Assembly (NCBI RefSeq): GCF_029962835.1
Contig: NC_080588.1
Location: forward strand, 11,240,001-11,304,000
Direction: 5' to 3'
DNA: 64,000 nt
Source of the DNA: Magnolia sinica
Taxonomy: Eukaryota; Streptophyta; Magnoliopsida; Magnoliales; Magnoliaceae
How positions within the stretch are numbered: position 1 is the stretch's first letter; the number at the start of each line of letters is the position of its first letter. Shown here piece after piece: positions 22,473 to 33,483 of the stretch. Made by a program: the position numbers and the translations under genes. Below the pieces are notes generated by a model that saw only the letters and a program-made list of their open reading frames with translations, was not told where the DNA came from and searched no databases.

Positions 22473-23682
22473 CCTAATGTTGAGGGTTAAATATTACATA
22501 TTAGACCCTATTTATTACTTGGTTTTATGAACATGATAATGCTTAACACTCTATTTTAACCATGTTTGTGTTGCAAGGTGAATTTAAGAGCTTAGACTGA
22601 AAAGGGTGCTAAAGGCATGAATTTGATGCTCAACAATCACCAAGGCAAGGGACGGATCTTAGGGGACTAAGATTGAAGAATTCACACGCCAAAAATCTGA
22701 GAAAACCCAGTGATTGAAGATAAAGAGGCCTGAAAATCGTCCTAATTAAATGCAAGATCACAAGGTTCCCACCATCTATTTGGCACGAAACTTTATATCA
22801 AGCCTGAGGATTATAAAGTAATCGTACACGTAAAATTTCAGCCCTTGTATCTTAGTGGAAGTAGTCCAATCGAAAGATCAGCCATAAATCACTGATTTGG
22901 GACCCACCTGATCTCTGTATATGCTTCAAACTTGGGCTCAACCCCTTAAATTGGATGGAAGGATGGATGAATGAAGCAGATTTCTCAAAACATCACTGTG
23001 GACCCCACCTTGAGTGATGTGCACCCATAGCGCACTAGCCCAAGAAGCCGGTCAAAGGTCACTTGACCTGACCGACTTCTCCCTTCTTTTACGCAGAGGA
23101 GCAGATGGACCTCTGTTGGGACGTGTGATGGCCCACCACCTTGGACCATTTCATTGATCTGGACCGTCAATTCAAACTACGAGGAGATTTTGACCACAAC
23201 CATGGTGTCTAAAGGTATCCATGCACGTGCTTGCAAGAAGACCACTTCAAACGCAGAATAAACTGCAGGAAGATTTGATCTCTTGGGCCACAACAAACTA
23301 AAGCAAAAGTATCCATTCCCAACTGAAATTTCAAGAGAAATCCAATGGATGGAGTTGATTTCCTCACCGACATCGATCATGGGCCCCACAGGGTTCAACA
23401 TAGGTTGACGTGCGTAAGTAATGCACGTCCGAGAATTTCAAAAATTTCGGGAAGATGTGGCCCACCACCTTTGATCGATTGGCCAATCTGAACCATTCAG
23501 ATGGAGCCCAGGCCAAAGCCGACCCCAGCCATGGAAAAAATCCAAAGCTGAGATGTTCAACCATCTCAAAAACTTGTTTCACATGCATGCGGTTTGCGGT
23601 TTCTCCGCACACGCGGTTTGCAGTTTCACTGTTGCTGTGTAAACTTCACCCTTATGCACTCCCAACCACCGACCTACAACAC

Positions 23683-23690
23683 CTATAAAG
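23683..23690 (+). promoter_or_regulatory. LTR TATA box
   Basis: CTATAAAG followed by a GGAGAGGGAG purine run, 189 bases upstream of the LTR hairpin. Confidence 0.6.
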
Positions 23691-23871
23691 GAGAGGGAGA
23701 ACGTACAAGAAAGGGATAATCAGATGGGTGGAGGAGTAAGAGAAGATAGAGAGAGAGAACGGTGGCTGGCAACAAGAGGAGTTTTTCTTCTCCTTCTTCC
23801 TTGTTTTTCTTTTCCTTTGATGTTTTTTTTTTTTGGAGATTTTAGCTTAATCATGATTATGATAGGCTAAA

Positions 23872-23893
23872 CCTCTTAGCTAGGGCTAAGAGG
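23872..23893 (+). promoter_or_regulatory. Conserved LTR hairpin
   Basis: The same 9-bp stem and TAGG centre as at 15865, unchanged although this LTR differs extensively elsewhere. Confidence 0.65.
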
Positions 23894-24596
23894 TAAAGTT
23901 TGTAGCGTGATGGGATGCTTTTTATGACTTTGATTCATGTTTATTGAACTGTCTTTGAATTTAGTTTGATTATAAGAAATAATTTTAGTTTTAAATGGTT
24001 TGTTGTGACTTAAATTACAATAGATCTGCAATAACTTTGAGTATATTGTTTTCATTATTGAGGTCGTGAACTTAGGAATCCTATTGTTCACCATCGTCCC
24101 CTGGGCATGGTTGGATGATGGAATCCTTCTTAACGTTCATAATTCTCCCAGATTGGTTATGGATTGGTACATTCTGTTGTTTGCTTTGTCTCATGGGCAT
24201 GATTTTGTGATGGAATCAATTCTAGTTCTCATACCTATCATTCATTGAAAATTAGATCAAAGGAAGTTCAGAATTGAATTTTAATGAATTATCTTCCAAC
24301 TGGATGAAGATAGGACTTTGATTCTAGTTGTGTTCTTGAATCAAGCATAAATCTCCCTGATCTCTACAAGTGGATCCTTGGAAACCCTAGTTTTCCACCT
24401 TTGAATTTTACAAGTTTTAGTTACATAATTTAAAATTATTCTTGTAAATTCTTTTGATTTAGATTACATCTTCTTCTAGTTCTAGTTCTAGTTACTTTCA
24501 TAATACGTACAAGGTTCAGTCCCTATGGATTCGACCTCGGTCTTACCGAAATTATTACTACATCGTGACCCCACACTTGGGGTTGTGAACACCTAA

Positions 24597-24895
24597 CAAA
24601 TAGATGGATAGGATTGTTTATTGGACTTACTTGCATGTAAATGATGGTGGCCATCTCTATTACAGGCCATTGATTAATTGTTAACACTTGTACCATAAGA
24701 GATGTGCGGTCCACATCAATGAATTAGGTTGTCTAGGTGTCCCAATGCGAGAAGCATTATAACTTCAATTTATAAGGTAAAATTTGAAAGTAGTGCCTTG
24801 TTAAGACTATGATTTTCTTGCCCTAAATACCATGAAATTTTGTGGTGTTAATTATGAAATATCAAGGTGCAACTAAGCACACCCTTAAGCCTCTT
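24597..24895. other. Flank between solo LTR and nested cluster
   Basis: About 300 bases without coding or repeat signal that I can name. Its sequence resumes at 55921 once the 31-kb cluster is removed. Confidence 0.4.
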
Positions 24896-24900
24896 TGGGT

Positions 24901-25371
24901 TGTAAGACTTCTATTAGGCGGGTCACATGTGATCAATGATTTGGATGACTTGATTGTTTGATATTTAAATGGATCATGTCCATGGACCCTATTACCATTA
25001 TGATCAATTCATATACAAATGGGGTGGTGCTCTTGGACTATGTTACGTATCCATAATACTTCAGTTGGACGTGGACTCTATCTAGTGTGGAGGCTCTTGA
25101 GGGAGGAGTAGTTGTCATCGGTCGACCTACTCCAGACCCTCATTTATAAATATGTCCTAGTCCCCAAATTCACACGAGTGAAAACTCAAGTCTTATTGAA
25201 AAGGCTTTCAGAAAGGTGTAGTGCGAAAGGCCATTTAAATTTTCATTGATTCATTGATTCGCATATAAATAATCTTATGCCTTACAGTTACGCATTTAAG
25301 ATTTAATTATTCAGCTTATAACCTCTATAATTGATGCACATAAGATTTGTTATTGTACATTAAGTCTTACG
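24901..25371 (+). mobile_element. E1 5' LTR
   Basis: It starts TGTAAGACTTCTATTAGG and ends TAAGTCTTACG, where the last base should be A. It is collinear with 55435-55920: CACATGTGATCAATG, GGACTCTATCTAG, ACTACTCCAG-like, ATAAATATGTCC, and TAATCTTATGCCTTACAG occur in the same order. The primer site follows three bases later. Confidence 0.75.
25145..25152 (+). promoter_or_regulatory. E1 LTR TATA box, 5' copy
   Basis: TATAAATA; the matching box in the other LTR of this element is at 55679. Confidence 0.5.
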
Positions 25372-25374
25372 ATT

Positions 25375-25387
25375 GGTATCAGAGCCA
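25375..25387 (+). other. E1 primer binding site (tRNA-iMet type)
   Basis: TGGTATCAGAGCC, a perfect match to the initiator-Met tRNA complement used by many copia elements, three bases after the LTR end. Confidence 0.8.
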
Positions 25388-25879
25388 TGCATCAATCATG
25401 CAAATCAATGTATATTGGTAAATCCAGTCGAAACCTTTTAAGGCTAGATTTGGACCATCCATTTATGGTCCTTTAGGATCAAATCTTGGCCACTTAGTAG
25501 CCGTGGAGGTCAGTCAACCATGGGTTATTCAAATCTGGTGCCCTCTGCATTTTTCATTCAGATATGGTAGCCATAGCTAGACCCCCACCTTGGATTCTTC
25601 GGTCACCCCTAATGAGAGCCATGCCCATTCCATATGTGTCGCGCATCTCGTGACCGGCGAGAGGTGTAACAACCATGAGCAATATGTCTGACATCTTTGG
25701 TGTCCATGTCTAGATGTGTTGGGTTTTGTACAACAATTTCTCACTATTCTATCCACCGTTGTGGCCAGCGCAAGCACCGGAAATCATGGCTTTCCTAATG
25801 GTTGTGTTGAGCAATGACATCCATTGCCTTCTTCAAAATCCATCTCCATTTTTTTGTCTTTAGCCACCTCTACATCTAT
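25388..25879 (+). other. E1 leader, no gene seen
   Basis: Untranslated-leader position of E1. No frame above about 65 codons and no family motif. Confidence 0.4.
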
Positions 25880-25884
25880 TCGAG

Positions 25885-26843
25885 TGTTTGTGCACAAAAA
25901 ATATACAAAGTTCGTAGGTGTTTTCCAAGAGGGTCCATTGTGTGACCAACTCTCCAGCCATTACACGGCCAACTCTCCAGCCAAGAGGGTCCATTGTGCG
26001 CCCACTCCTTGCCAGTTTCCTCTTTGTTGCACGCTCAACTCTTCAGCTTGGAAGACTTGTTACAAGCCCAGCCTCCTATTGCCCACTCCCTGTTGCGCGC
26101 ACCAGCCTCCAGGCCTTTCTCATCTGTTGCGCGCCCTTGCCAGATTGCAATTTAGACTATTACACAGTCTGAATGAATCCTAGTCTTCTAGCTCCTTTAC
26201 CTTATTGCATGCCCACTCCTGTTACGTTGGTGTGGAGGTTTTATTGCATAGAATGGGGCTCGTGGCACATAGATCAAGACTTCATATGTGTGAAAGCCTA
26301 TAAATACCACTTCCCCTCATCATTTGCAAGATTAAAGTTTCAAAGAGGTGTCAGGAGCAAGGAGAGACCGCGAGAGAGAGGAGAAGGTATCAGGAAGATG
26401 CTCAGCCTATTGCGCTAGCACAACAGGAGTGTGTTGCACGCCCGCGTAACAGGGCACACTATATGCTCATGCAACAAGTGTCCCCACAAATCTATCCTTT
26501 GCAGTTTTGTGAATTCCTTTACGGTCCGACCTTCGATATATATATATATATATATATATATCGAATGTCGGCACGAAGAGAGGATCTTGGACCTGCACAA
26601 CCCATCTATCACTCCGACGGATGCAAAACACGCCAAAATGCTGTCGAAATTGGCATTGAACTGCTTCTCTTTTCTTTAATCATATAGATTCATTGTACTC
26701 TATTTCAGAATCAAGGGAAATATGAGGATATAAATGAACCTAAAATTAATAAAATATCTATGATGATGAATGTTCTTCTATTTTCTTTGTTATTATTAAA
26801 CGATAATTCCCCTATTAAAATACATTTGTTTCTCGTTAAAATA
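25885..26843 (+). mobile_element. E2 5' LTR
   Basis: It starts TGTTTGTGCACAAAAAAT and ends TCGTTAAAATA, pairing with ...TTGTTGAAACA in the other copy. It shares repeated AGAGGGTCCATTG words and TTGCGCGCCC-type text with the 3' copy, plus CTATAAATAC (26298) and a (TA)n tract at 26535-26561. Confidence 0.75.
26299..26305 (+). promoter_or_regulatory. E2 LTR TATA box, 5' copy
   Basis: TATAAAT within GCCTATAAATACC; the other LTR has the same box at 32972. Confidence 0.55.
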
Positions 26844-26846
26844 AAA

Positions 26847-26865
26847 TGACGACTCTACTAGGGAA
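26847..26865 (+). other. E2 primer binding site, degenerate
   Basis: TGACGACTCTACTAGGGAA resembles the TGGCGACTC...GGGGA site typical of Tat/Ogre elements (tRNA-Arg type as I recall), with G-to-A changes at several positions. Confidence 0.5.
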
Positions 26866-27159
26866 TAATAACTCATTCAATATTAGCTTAGAAATTATTT
26901 GGAGAACGATTATCAATAATTAGCACTGTAATGGCAACAAAATGGTGACTCTTAATGGGAACATCCTTCTCTCCATCTTTAAAATAAAGTACATTGTTAT
27001 TTAATTAAAGTAACTGATACTCTGTTTTGAATAGCAGATATTCCGTTCTTACACAATAGCATGAAATTTCTCTCAAATAACGTAGTTGTCTACTTCACGC
27101 CCAACGAATTCGCCGTGGATTATATCGATGGTATGTAATCACTATAACAGAAAATACAA

Positions 27160-28960
27160 GTGAAAGTAAAATCAGTTACGATCAGGAGTAGGCTATGTCA
27201 TGTGATGTCTGGAATGGTCTCTGCTTCACTAGCAATGCAACATGACGATGAAGGATGGATGATAGTGACATCCAGAAGACGAAGGGTTCGATCTGTTCCC
27301 ATAAGAACTATCGTCCCACCAAGTACGTTAGAGGGTCAATTATGTGAAATGTTAAGAGACGCAGTCTCGCTTCATTCACACAATCATTTCATTCGAGAAG
27401 GAATGAAAAGTCAGTCACTCCAAAAGGTCTTCTAGTACCACCAATTACAACTGTAAAGACATCCTCTGTAGAATCATTACGAATCCAAAAGAATAAAGGG
27501 AAAGCCATTGTGGTAAGAAAATGTTCCCTTATAATACCTTTCACAAAGAATTTAACGTGAGCTCATGCATTAAGAATATCGCGATTCGAGTCATTTAACC
27601 CTTCAAAGCGACAATATACTGGTTTAGAATCAAACAACAATTCATCTTCCTCAGCATCACCGGCAATGCAATGCTAGTTTCCTCCTTCAATATCAGAATG
27701 ATTAAAGAATGAAGGAATGAAAGTCTTACCAGCATACATTAATCAGCCTAATCGGCTTTCGCCAGATGAGCATGTGGCTGAAGAAGTCCCTAATTCTCCA
27801 ACAACGACCACTGTGGACAACATTGAATCACAAGTAGAAAGACCAAAACCACGAACGATTAGATTTCATGGACCAACACCTACTATTACTCAAATCATAA
27901 TGCAGGAAGAAATTCAATAGATGGTCATCGAAACCATTCATTTAGAAAAGGAACAAAATCAGAATAAAAGGTTCCGATACCAGACACTATATCCCCTAGA
28001 AATAGAAGAAATGTTATTTCTTGGTGATTTCAAACACCCAAACTTTTAAAAGTTTAATGGAGACGGGTCACTAGAAGAATTTATGATGCACTTTATAACA
28101 ATGGTGAAACTTTTCTTTAGAGTTCCTCAATTTTGTTTGCGATTATTCGAGTCATCCTTAACAAGGAAAGCCTTCAGATGGTATCTAACTTTGGATCCAT
28201 GGTCTCTTCATACTTGAGAATAGATGCAAGATGCTTTTATGACAAACTTTTTCTCTTCCGACAGAAAAGTTAGTTTGACTGAGTTAGCTTCTATTCACTA
28301 AGGGGAAGATGAACTAGTTGAAGAATTTATTAGTCGATGGAAAGACTTGGGGGCATCATATCGATATATTATGGGAGAATCAGAATAGGTTATGTTTAGG
28401 AGGTATAAGACCAGAAATGACACGCAACCTGATTAGTGTAGATTTATATACCTTTTACGATCTTGCTACGAAGGCTAATGCTCTTAAAAAGATAGTTAAA
28501 AAAGTGTATGCTTTTTACATAAAGTCACTATATCAGAATTTTCATGAAATATCAGCCAACGCCGTTAGCAAAGAAGAAAAGAAAGAAGATTATTAGGATG
28601 ATAAAAGAAATATTGATGAAGAAGATAGAAACAGTCATGAGATTACGATGACATATAAAAAGTCTAAACAATGTAAAGACTATATGAAGTATGCATTCGT
28701 GAGAAAAGGCGTACTTCCTATGATGAATCAATTGTTGGCTATGAAGAGTGTCGAATTACCTCGATTAAAACACCTCGGAGAAATTTAAAAGACAAGAGGA
28801 AATGATTATTCTCATTACCATCGTACCTTTGGACATTATACAAAAAGTTGTAATGCTCTCAGGAAAAAGCTATAAAAGATGATCAATAAGTGAGAAATTG
28901 TAATGGAAGAACATGATAGAAAGAGAAGAATGACAGTCCAAAACATTGATAATCTTTTGG
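27160..28960 (+). pseudogene. gag: E2 gag remnant (Tat-like retrotrans_gag)
   Basis: The best-preserved block is 28048-28360, which reads KFNGDGSLEEFMMHF, then LTRKAFRWYLTLDPWS, then DAFMTNFFSS and EEFISRWKDLGA. This is the retrotrans_gag fold region of Ty3/gypsy capsids. Three stops interrupt it (TGA, TAG, TAA, at positions where Trp and Gln are usual), all explicable as C-to-T or G-to-A transitions. A zinc-knuckle-like YHRTFGHYTKSC lies at 28813-28850, with its first Cys replaced by Ser. Upstream pieces (27160-27435, 27717-27920) are open but not recognisable. The C-terminal boundary is uncertain. Confidence 0.65.
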
Positions 28961-29547
28961 GAAAGGGAACGAGATTCTAGTGTTGGCATGGTTCGTCATG
29001 CTTATGCATAAGAAGAAAAGCAGAATAGCTGTGTAACAACATAATAAGACAAGTAATCTTGATACAGAGTAATCTTTAGTTATATATATTCATGGGTCTT
29101 CATTCCTCAGAAAAGTAAAGATGAAGAATAATTAACAAATGGAAGAGTCAAAGAAAGATAATTTCTAAAAATTCGTTCGTATACTATTTTAAAATAGTGG
29201 AACAAAATTCTCGATCTACCTAATCTCAAAGAAGGCAATTGTTGATTTTGGAGATGAAAATTGTCAATACTAATTTTTGCAGGTCAGCACTGGGGCCAGA
29301 ATCATTATCGTATTGAGTTATTATATATTGACACTCAAGCCTAAGATTATTATTACAATTAGATTATTGTTGTGACCTTTAAAAGTATATTCGGTATTAT
29401 ATATCCTAAAAAGGCTATCACAAAATATTTTCAGATTATCACTGACAATCTCTTAGCCCTGGTCGACTATCTATAAGATTTATTGAGTGACAATTATATG
29501 CAAATTATCAAAAATTATTAGGCTTATAATGGCAATCAAGATACAAA

Positions 29548-29591
<44 letters not shown>

Positions 29592-30340
29592 TTCAAGAAA
29601 GGCAATATACTGCGGTTTATTGAAGGACTTATCAAGCCATGAAGAAGAATGAATAGGGCATCAGAATGCCTGCAGATATTCATCCTATCAAAATTATTGT
29701 TGTCGAAAAGTAAAAGAGTTTTTATTGTAAAGATTCTCAGAGAAAATCTCATCCAATCAAAAGGAGGCAAATTAAGCAACAATTATACAATAGTCATAAT
29801 AAGCACACTATCATATGAAACCTTATCAAATCACAAGTTTATACGCTATCTTCAGCAAATGACGATTACAAAGGAACAAATATATAAGCATGATCCTTCT
29901 AGGACAATAATTGACAACAAGACGAGAGCCACCTTATATCATTCTTATGACAGAATATTATATTGGTCAACCGATAGAATCATTCTTACAAACTACTAAA
30001 GAACTATCGCCTTATATATATTACGAAACATTATTAATTATCAAGATATCATTGGTCATCGCTAATATCGCCAATGATCACTGACTATTATTACAAAGCA
30101 TTGACAATTGCTAAGACATCGTCTATCATGTAATATTATTACAGACCATCATTAATATTGCTATTAATGCTGCCAAGCTGGTATTATCGCCTCGACAAAA
30201 TGATGTTATCATTTACCAATGAGCTATTATTATCATCGAGCACTGTTAGACGTCATCGCTTATTATCAACATAATAAAAATTATAGTCGTGTTAATGATA
30301 TTACCGACTATCGATCATCGCTAAATACACATCGTTAATT
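28961..30340 (+). other. E2 non-coding interior, first part
   Basis: AT-rich with a (TA)n tract at 29552-29589 and irregular CATCG/TATTATTAC words (30000-30330). No pol motif in any frame. Confidence 0.5.
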
Positions 30341-30348
30341 GTTTTATT

Positions 30349-30755
30349 GATTTATTTATATACAATAGTGGTGAGCACTTACGAAGGCCAACCATGCCCT
30401 ATACTATCAATGAAGACGATTCATTTATATACGGTAGCGGTGAGCACCTAAGAAGGCCAACCACGTCCTATAGTATTAGCGATGACGATTCATTTATATA
30501 CGACAGTGGTGAGCGCCCAAGAAGGCTAACCATGTCCTATATTATTAATGATTGTGATTCATTTATATACAGCAATAGTGAGCACCCAAGAAAGCTAACC
30601 ACGCCCTATATTATCAGCTATGTCAATTTATCATTTACGGCTACGGTGAGTGCCCATGAAGGCCAACCACGCCTTATATTATCAGTGATTGTGATTTATC
30701 ATTTACGACAGCAGTGAGTGCCCATAGAGGCCAACCATGCATAAGACATATCATA
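30349..30755 (+). repeat. Tandem array, 69-bp unit, about six copies
   Basis: Unit starts fall at 30349, 30418, 30487, 30556, about 30625 and 30694, giving a period of exactly 69 bases (23 codons). Each unit contains TTTATATAC, a GTGAGC box, AAGGCCAACCA and CTATA. Because 69 is a multiple of three the array stays open over 108 codons, which explains the apparent frame 30394-30717; I do not consider it a real protein. Confidence 0.85.
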
Positions 30756-30843
30756 TTGGCAATTTGCCAAATATCATACGAGTAGCAGAGAGAGCCAGCG
30801 ACTCAAAATCCATAGAGGCCAACCACGCATAAGACCTATATAC

Positions 30844-30929
30844 AATGCTCCAACAACTTACGAGCCTAAACTGTGAATGTTCCAACAACTTACAAGCCTA
30901 AACTATGAATGCTCCAATACCTTAAGCTT
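30844..30929 (+). repeat. Tandem array, 32-bp unit, three copies
   Basis: The unit is AATGCTCCAACAACTTAC, GAGCCTAAACT and TG. The third copy is degenerate and leads directly into the next array. Confidence 0.75.
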
Positions 30930-31240
30930 AAACTATATTTGCTCCTTTAGCCCAGCCCTAAATCGGTAGTAAACTATATTTACTCCTTGAGGCCAGCCCG
31001 AAATCAGTAGTAAACTATATTTTCTAATTGGGCCGAGCCCGAAATCGACAGTAAACTATATTTGCTCATTGACCCCAGCCTGAAATCGGCAATAAACTAT
31101 ATTTGCTCTTTGAGCCTAACTCGATATCGGCGGTAAACTATATTTTCTCCTTGAGCCTAGCTCGAAATTGGCGGTAAACTACATTTACTCCTTGAGCCCA
31201 ACCCGAAAGCGACAATAAACTATGTTTGCTCTTTTGATCC
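30930..31240 (+). repeat. Tandem array, 41-bp unit, eight copies
   Basis: AAACTATATTTGCTCC starts recur at 30930, 30971 and so on to 31217, exactly 7 x 41 bases apart. Each unit continues TTGAGCCCAGCCCGAAATCG with substitutions. It is a different sequence from the 69-bp array just upstream. Confidence 0.85.
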
Positions 31241-32510
31241 CTGTCAAGTCAGGTTATCTCCAATCGAAGTATGTCCAATCAACTCAAGTTATCTTCAGTC
31301 GAAGTATGTCCAGTCAAAGTTGCATTCGCTCCAATACTTTATGAGCCTAACTCAAAATTTACATACTAATCTTATTGACTGAACTCTAAAATAGAGGATG
31401 CAACATTGACAAGCACGAAAAATGGAATGACTAAATCATTGTCATCTTATATACCACAAGTTAAAAGGAACATGCAATTTAAACTATTATACATACCAAT
31501 TATTTCAGAATTGATAGACATTCCAATTATTCTAAAGCTATTAATACATTGTCGTTATTTCAGAAATTGTTAATATATTACAGTTATTCTGAAGCTTTCG
31601 ATATATCGTCAATTTACCAAAACATCATGAAACTGAATTGAGAAATTGTGATATCCTAAGACATTAATTCTGATTAATTTGGCAAGAAAGATTATCACTC
31701 AAGATCCTGAAATATACAGGCTATGAATGAAAGAGACATTCTTGAGGAAAAAGATATTTAATAGCTCAAGGATCGTCGCAGTATGAGTAACATTAAAGGA
31801 TAACTCCTTGGCCATAGTGCTCAAGGGAAGAGTTGCAGGATCTGATCGAAAGGACTGCCGCAGGAGCAATGCTAGGGATAGTTCTCTCATCAAGATGCTT
31901 AAAGCTGGAGTCACCATAACTGTCATAGTGACAAGTTCTAATGAAAAGAGAATTACATGAACAAGGGAAATCAAAATTGTGGAAGATGCAATTGCAGCCC
32001 TGTCATACATCAATAATTTTCCAAAAATTGTTAGAAGGATTAATAAGATCTGATTAACCGCGACAAAGACAGAATTACCTAAAGAAAGCATCATCACTAT
32101 CATTGTCTACATCATCGAAAATAATTACTTGACCACTCGAGGGCATTAGTCATCCCTTTGAGCCGAGTATGATTCTTTATTCGGACATGAGCAGCTAGTC
32201 ATCCTTCGAGCATGATTCTTTATTCGGAAGTGATCATCCAGTCATCATTCAAGCACAATTCATTTGAATGCGATCCTTCGATCATGATTCATTCAAGATT
32301 GACTCCTTCAACTGCGGTTCGAGCGTGATCCTCTATTCAAATGCGATTATTTAGTCTTCCGTTCTAGCTTGATTCTTGAGTTTTTTGTTCAAGCGATCCC
32401 TCTCCGGTATACAACTAGCTCTAGTTTCATGAAGAGTCCTTCTCTGTCATGAAAAGATTTTTGTGCGGAAGAAGATCGATCCTCCATTTGATTTCATAAA
32501 CAAATCAAAG
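31241..32510 (+). other. E2 non-coding interior, second part
   Basis: No coding signal on the plus strand; a minus-strand frame at 31699-32103 (134 codons) matches no family I know and has no conserved context. 32150-32400 contains degenerate roughly 60-base repeats around CATGATTCTTTATTCG. Confidence 0.45.
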
Positions 32511-32528
32511 AAGGATCGAGGGGGCATC

Positions 32529-33478
32529 TATTGGTGCACAAAAAATGTACAAAGTTCGTAGGTGTTTTCTAAGAGGGTCCATTGCATGGACAACTCTCCA
32601 GCTAAGAGGGTCCATTGTGCGGCCAACTCTACAGCCAAGAGGGTCCATTGCGCACCCACTCCCTGCTAGTTTCCTCTTTGTTGTGCGCTTAACTCTTCAG
32701 CTTGAAAGACCTATTGTGCACAATCCTCCTCTACCTGATTCCTCTCTGTTGCACGCACCGACCTCCAGGCCTTTCTCATCTGTTGTGCGCCCCTACTGAA
32801 TTACAGTTCAGACTACTACGTGGTCTGAATAAATCCCAGTCTTCTAGCTCCTTCACCTTGTTGCACGCCCATTCTTGTCGTGTGCCCAATCTTGTTGTGC
32901 GGGTGTGGAGGTTCTGTTGCACGGAATGGGACCCATGGTATATAGATCAGGACTTCACACGTGTGAAAGCCTATAAATACCCATTCCCCTCCTCATTTGC
33001 AAGATCAAAAGTTTCAAAGAGGTGCTAGGAGCAAGGAGAGAGTAGAGAGAGAGAGAGGAGCAGGTATTAAGAAGATGCTCAGCGTACTGCGCGTGCGCAA
33101 ATAGGAGTGTGTTGCGCGCTCATGCAATATGGTACACTATATGCTCGTGCAATAAGTGTTCGCATAGCTCTATCCTTCGTAGTTTCCCCCCCCCCCCCAC
33201 ACACACACACATATTTATATCGAATGTCATCATGAAGAGAGGATCTTAGACCCGCTCAACCCCTCTGTCACTCCAACGGATGCAAAATACACTGAAATAT
33301 TATAAAAATTAACATTGAACTACTCTTTTTGTCATTGTACTTTATTTCAGAATCAAAGAAAATATGAGGATGTGAATGAACATATAATTAATAAAATATG
33401 ATGAATGTTCTTCTATTTTCTACATTATTATTGAATGATAATTCCCCTCTCAAAATACATTTATTTCTTGTTGAAACA
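32529..33478 (+). mobile_element. E2 3' LTR
   Basis: Collinear with 25885-26843, 950 against 959 bases. The first dinucleotide is TA instead of TG; it ends TTGAAACA. A C13-(AC)6 tract at 33186-33210 replaces the (TA)n region of the other copy. Confidence 0.75.
32972..32978 (+). promoter_or_regulatory. E2 LTR TATA box, 3' copy
   Basis: TATAAAT in the same CCTATAAATACC context as the 5' LTR copy at 26299. Confidence 0.55.
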
Positions 33479-33483
33479 CCGAG

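Larger units (their letters stand above)
22478..24591 (+). mobile_element. Solo Athila LTR with CCTAA target duplication
   Basis: It starts TGTTGAGGGTTAAATATTAC and ends GGTTGTGAACA, 2114 bases. CCTAA stands immediately before (22473-22477) and after (24592-24596), a perfect 5-bp duplication. No polypurine tract precedes it and no primer site follows, so it is a solo LTR formed after a complete insertion. It keeps TATAAAG (23684) and the conserved hairpin (23872-23893). Confidence 0.9.
25885..33478 (+). mobile_element. E2: Tat-type Ty3/gypsy element without pol
   Basis: The LTRs are 25885-26843 and 32529-33478. The primer site is at 26847-26865 and the polypurine stretch GGATCGAGGGGGCATC at about 32513-32528. 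Flanks are TCGAG (25880-25884) and CCGAG (33479-33483), a one-mismatch target duplication. It is inserted in the E1 leader. The interior has a decayed Tat-like gag followed by about 3.5 kb of non-coding sequence with tandem arrays. No RT or integrase motifs were seen, so it was non-autonomous. Confidence 0.75.

Noticed and set aside
30394..30717. A 108-codon repeat protein
   Set aside because: It arises because the 69-bp tandem unit is a multiple of three; no relatives, and the frame decays at both ends.
31699..32103. Minus-strand 134-codon hydrophobic frame
   Set aside because: It lies in the non-coding interior of E2, matches no family and has no support from context.
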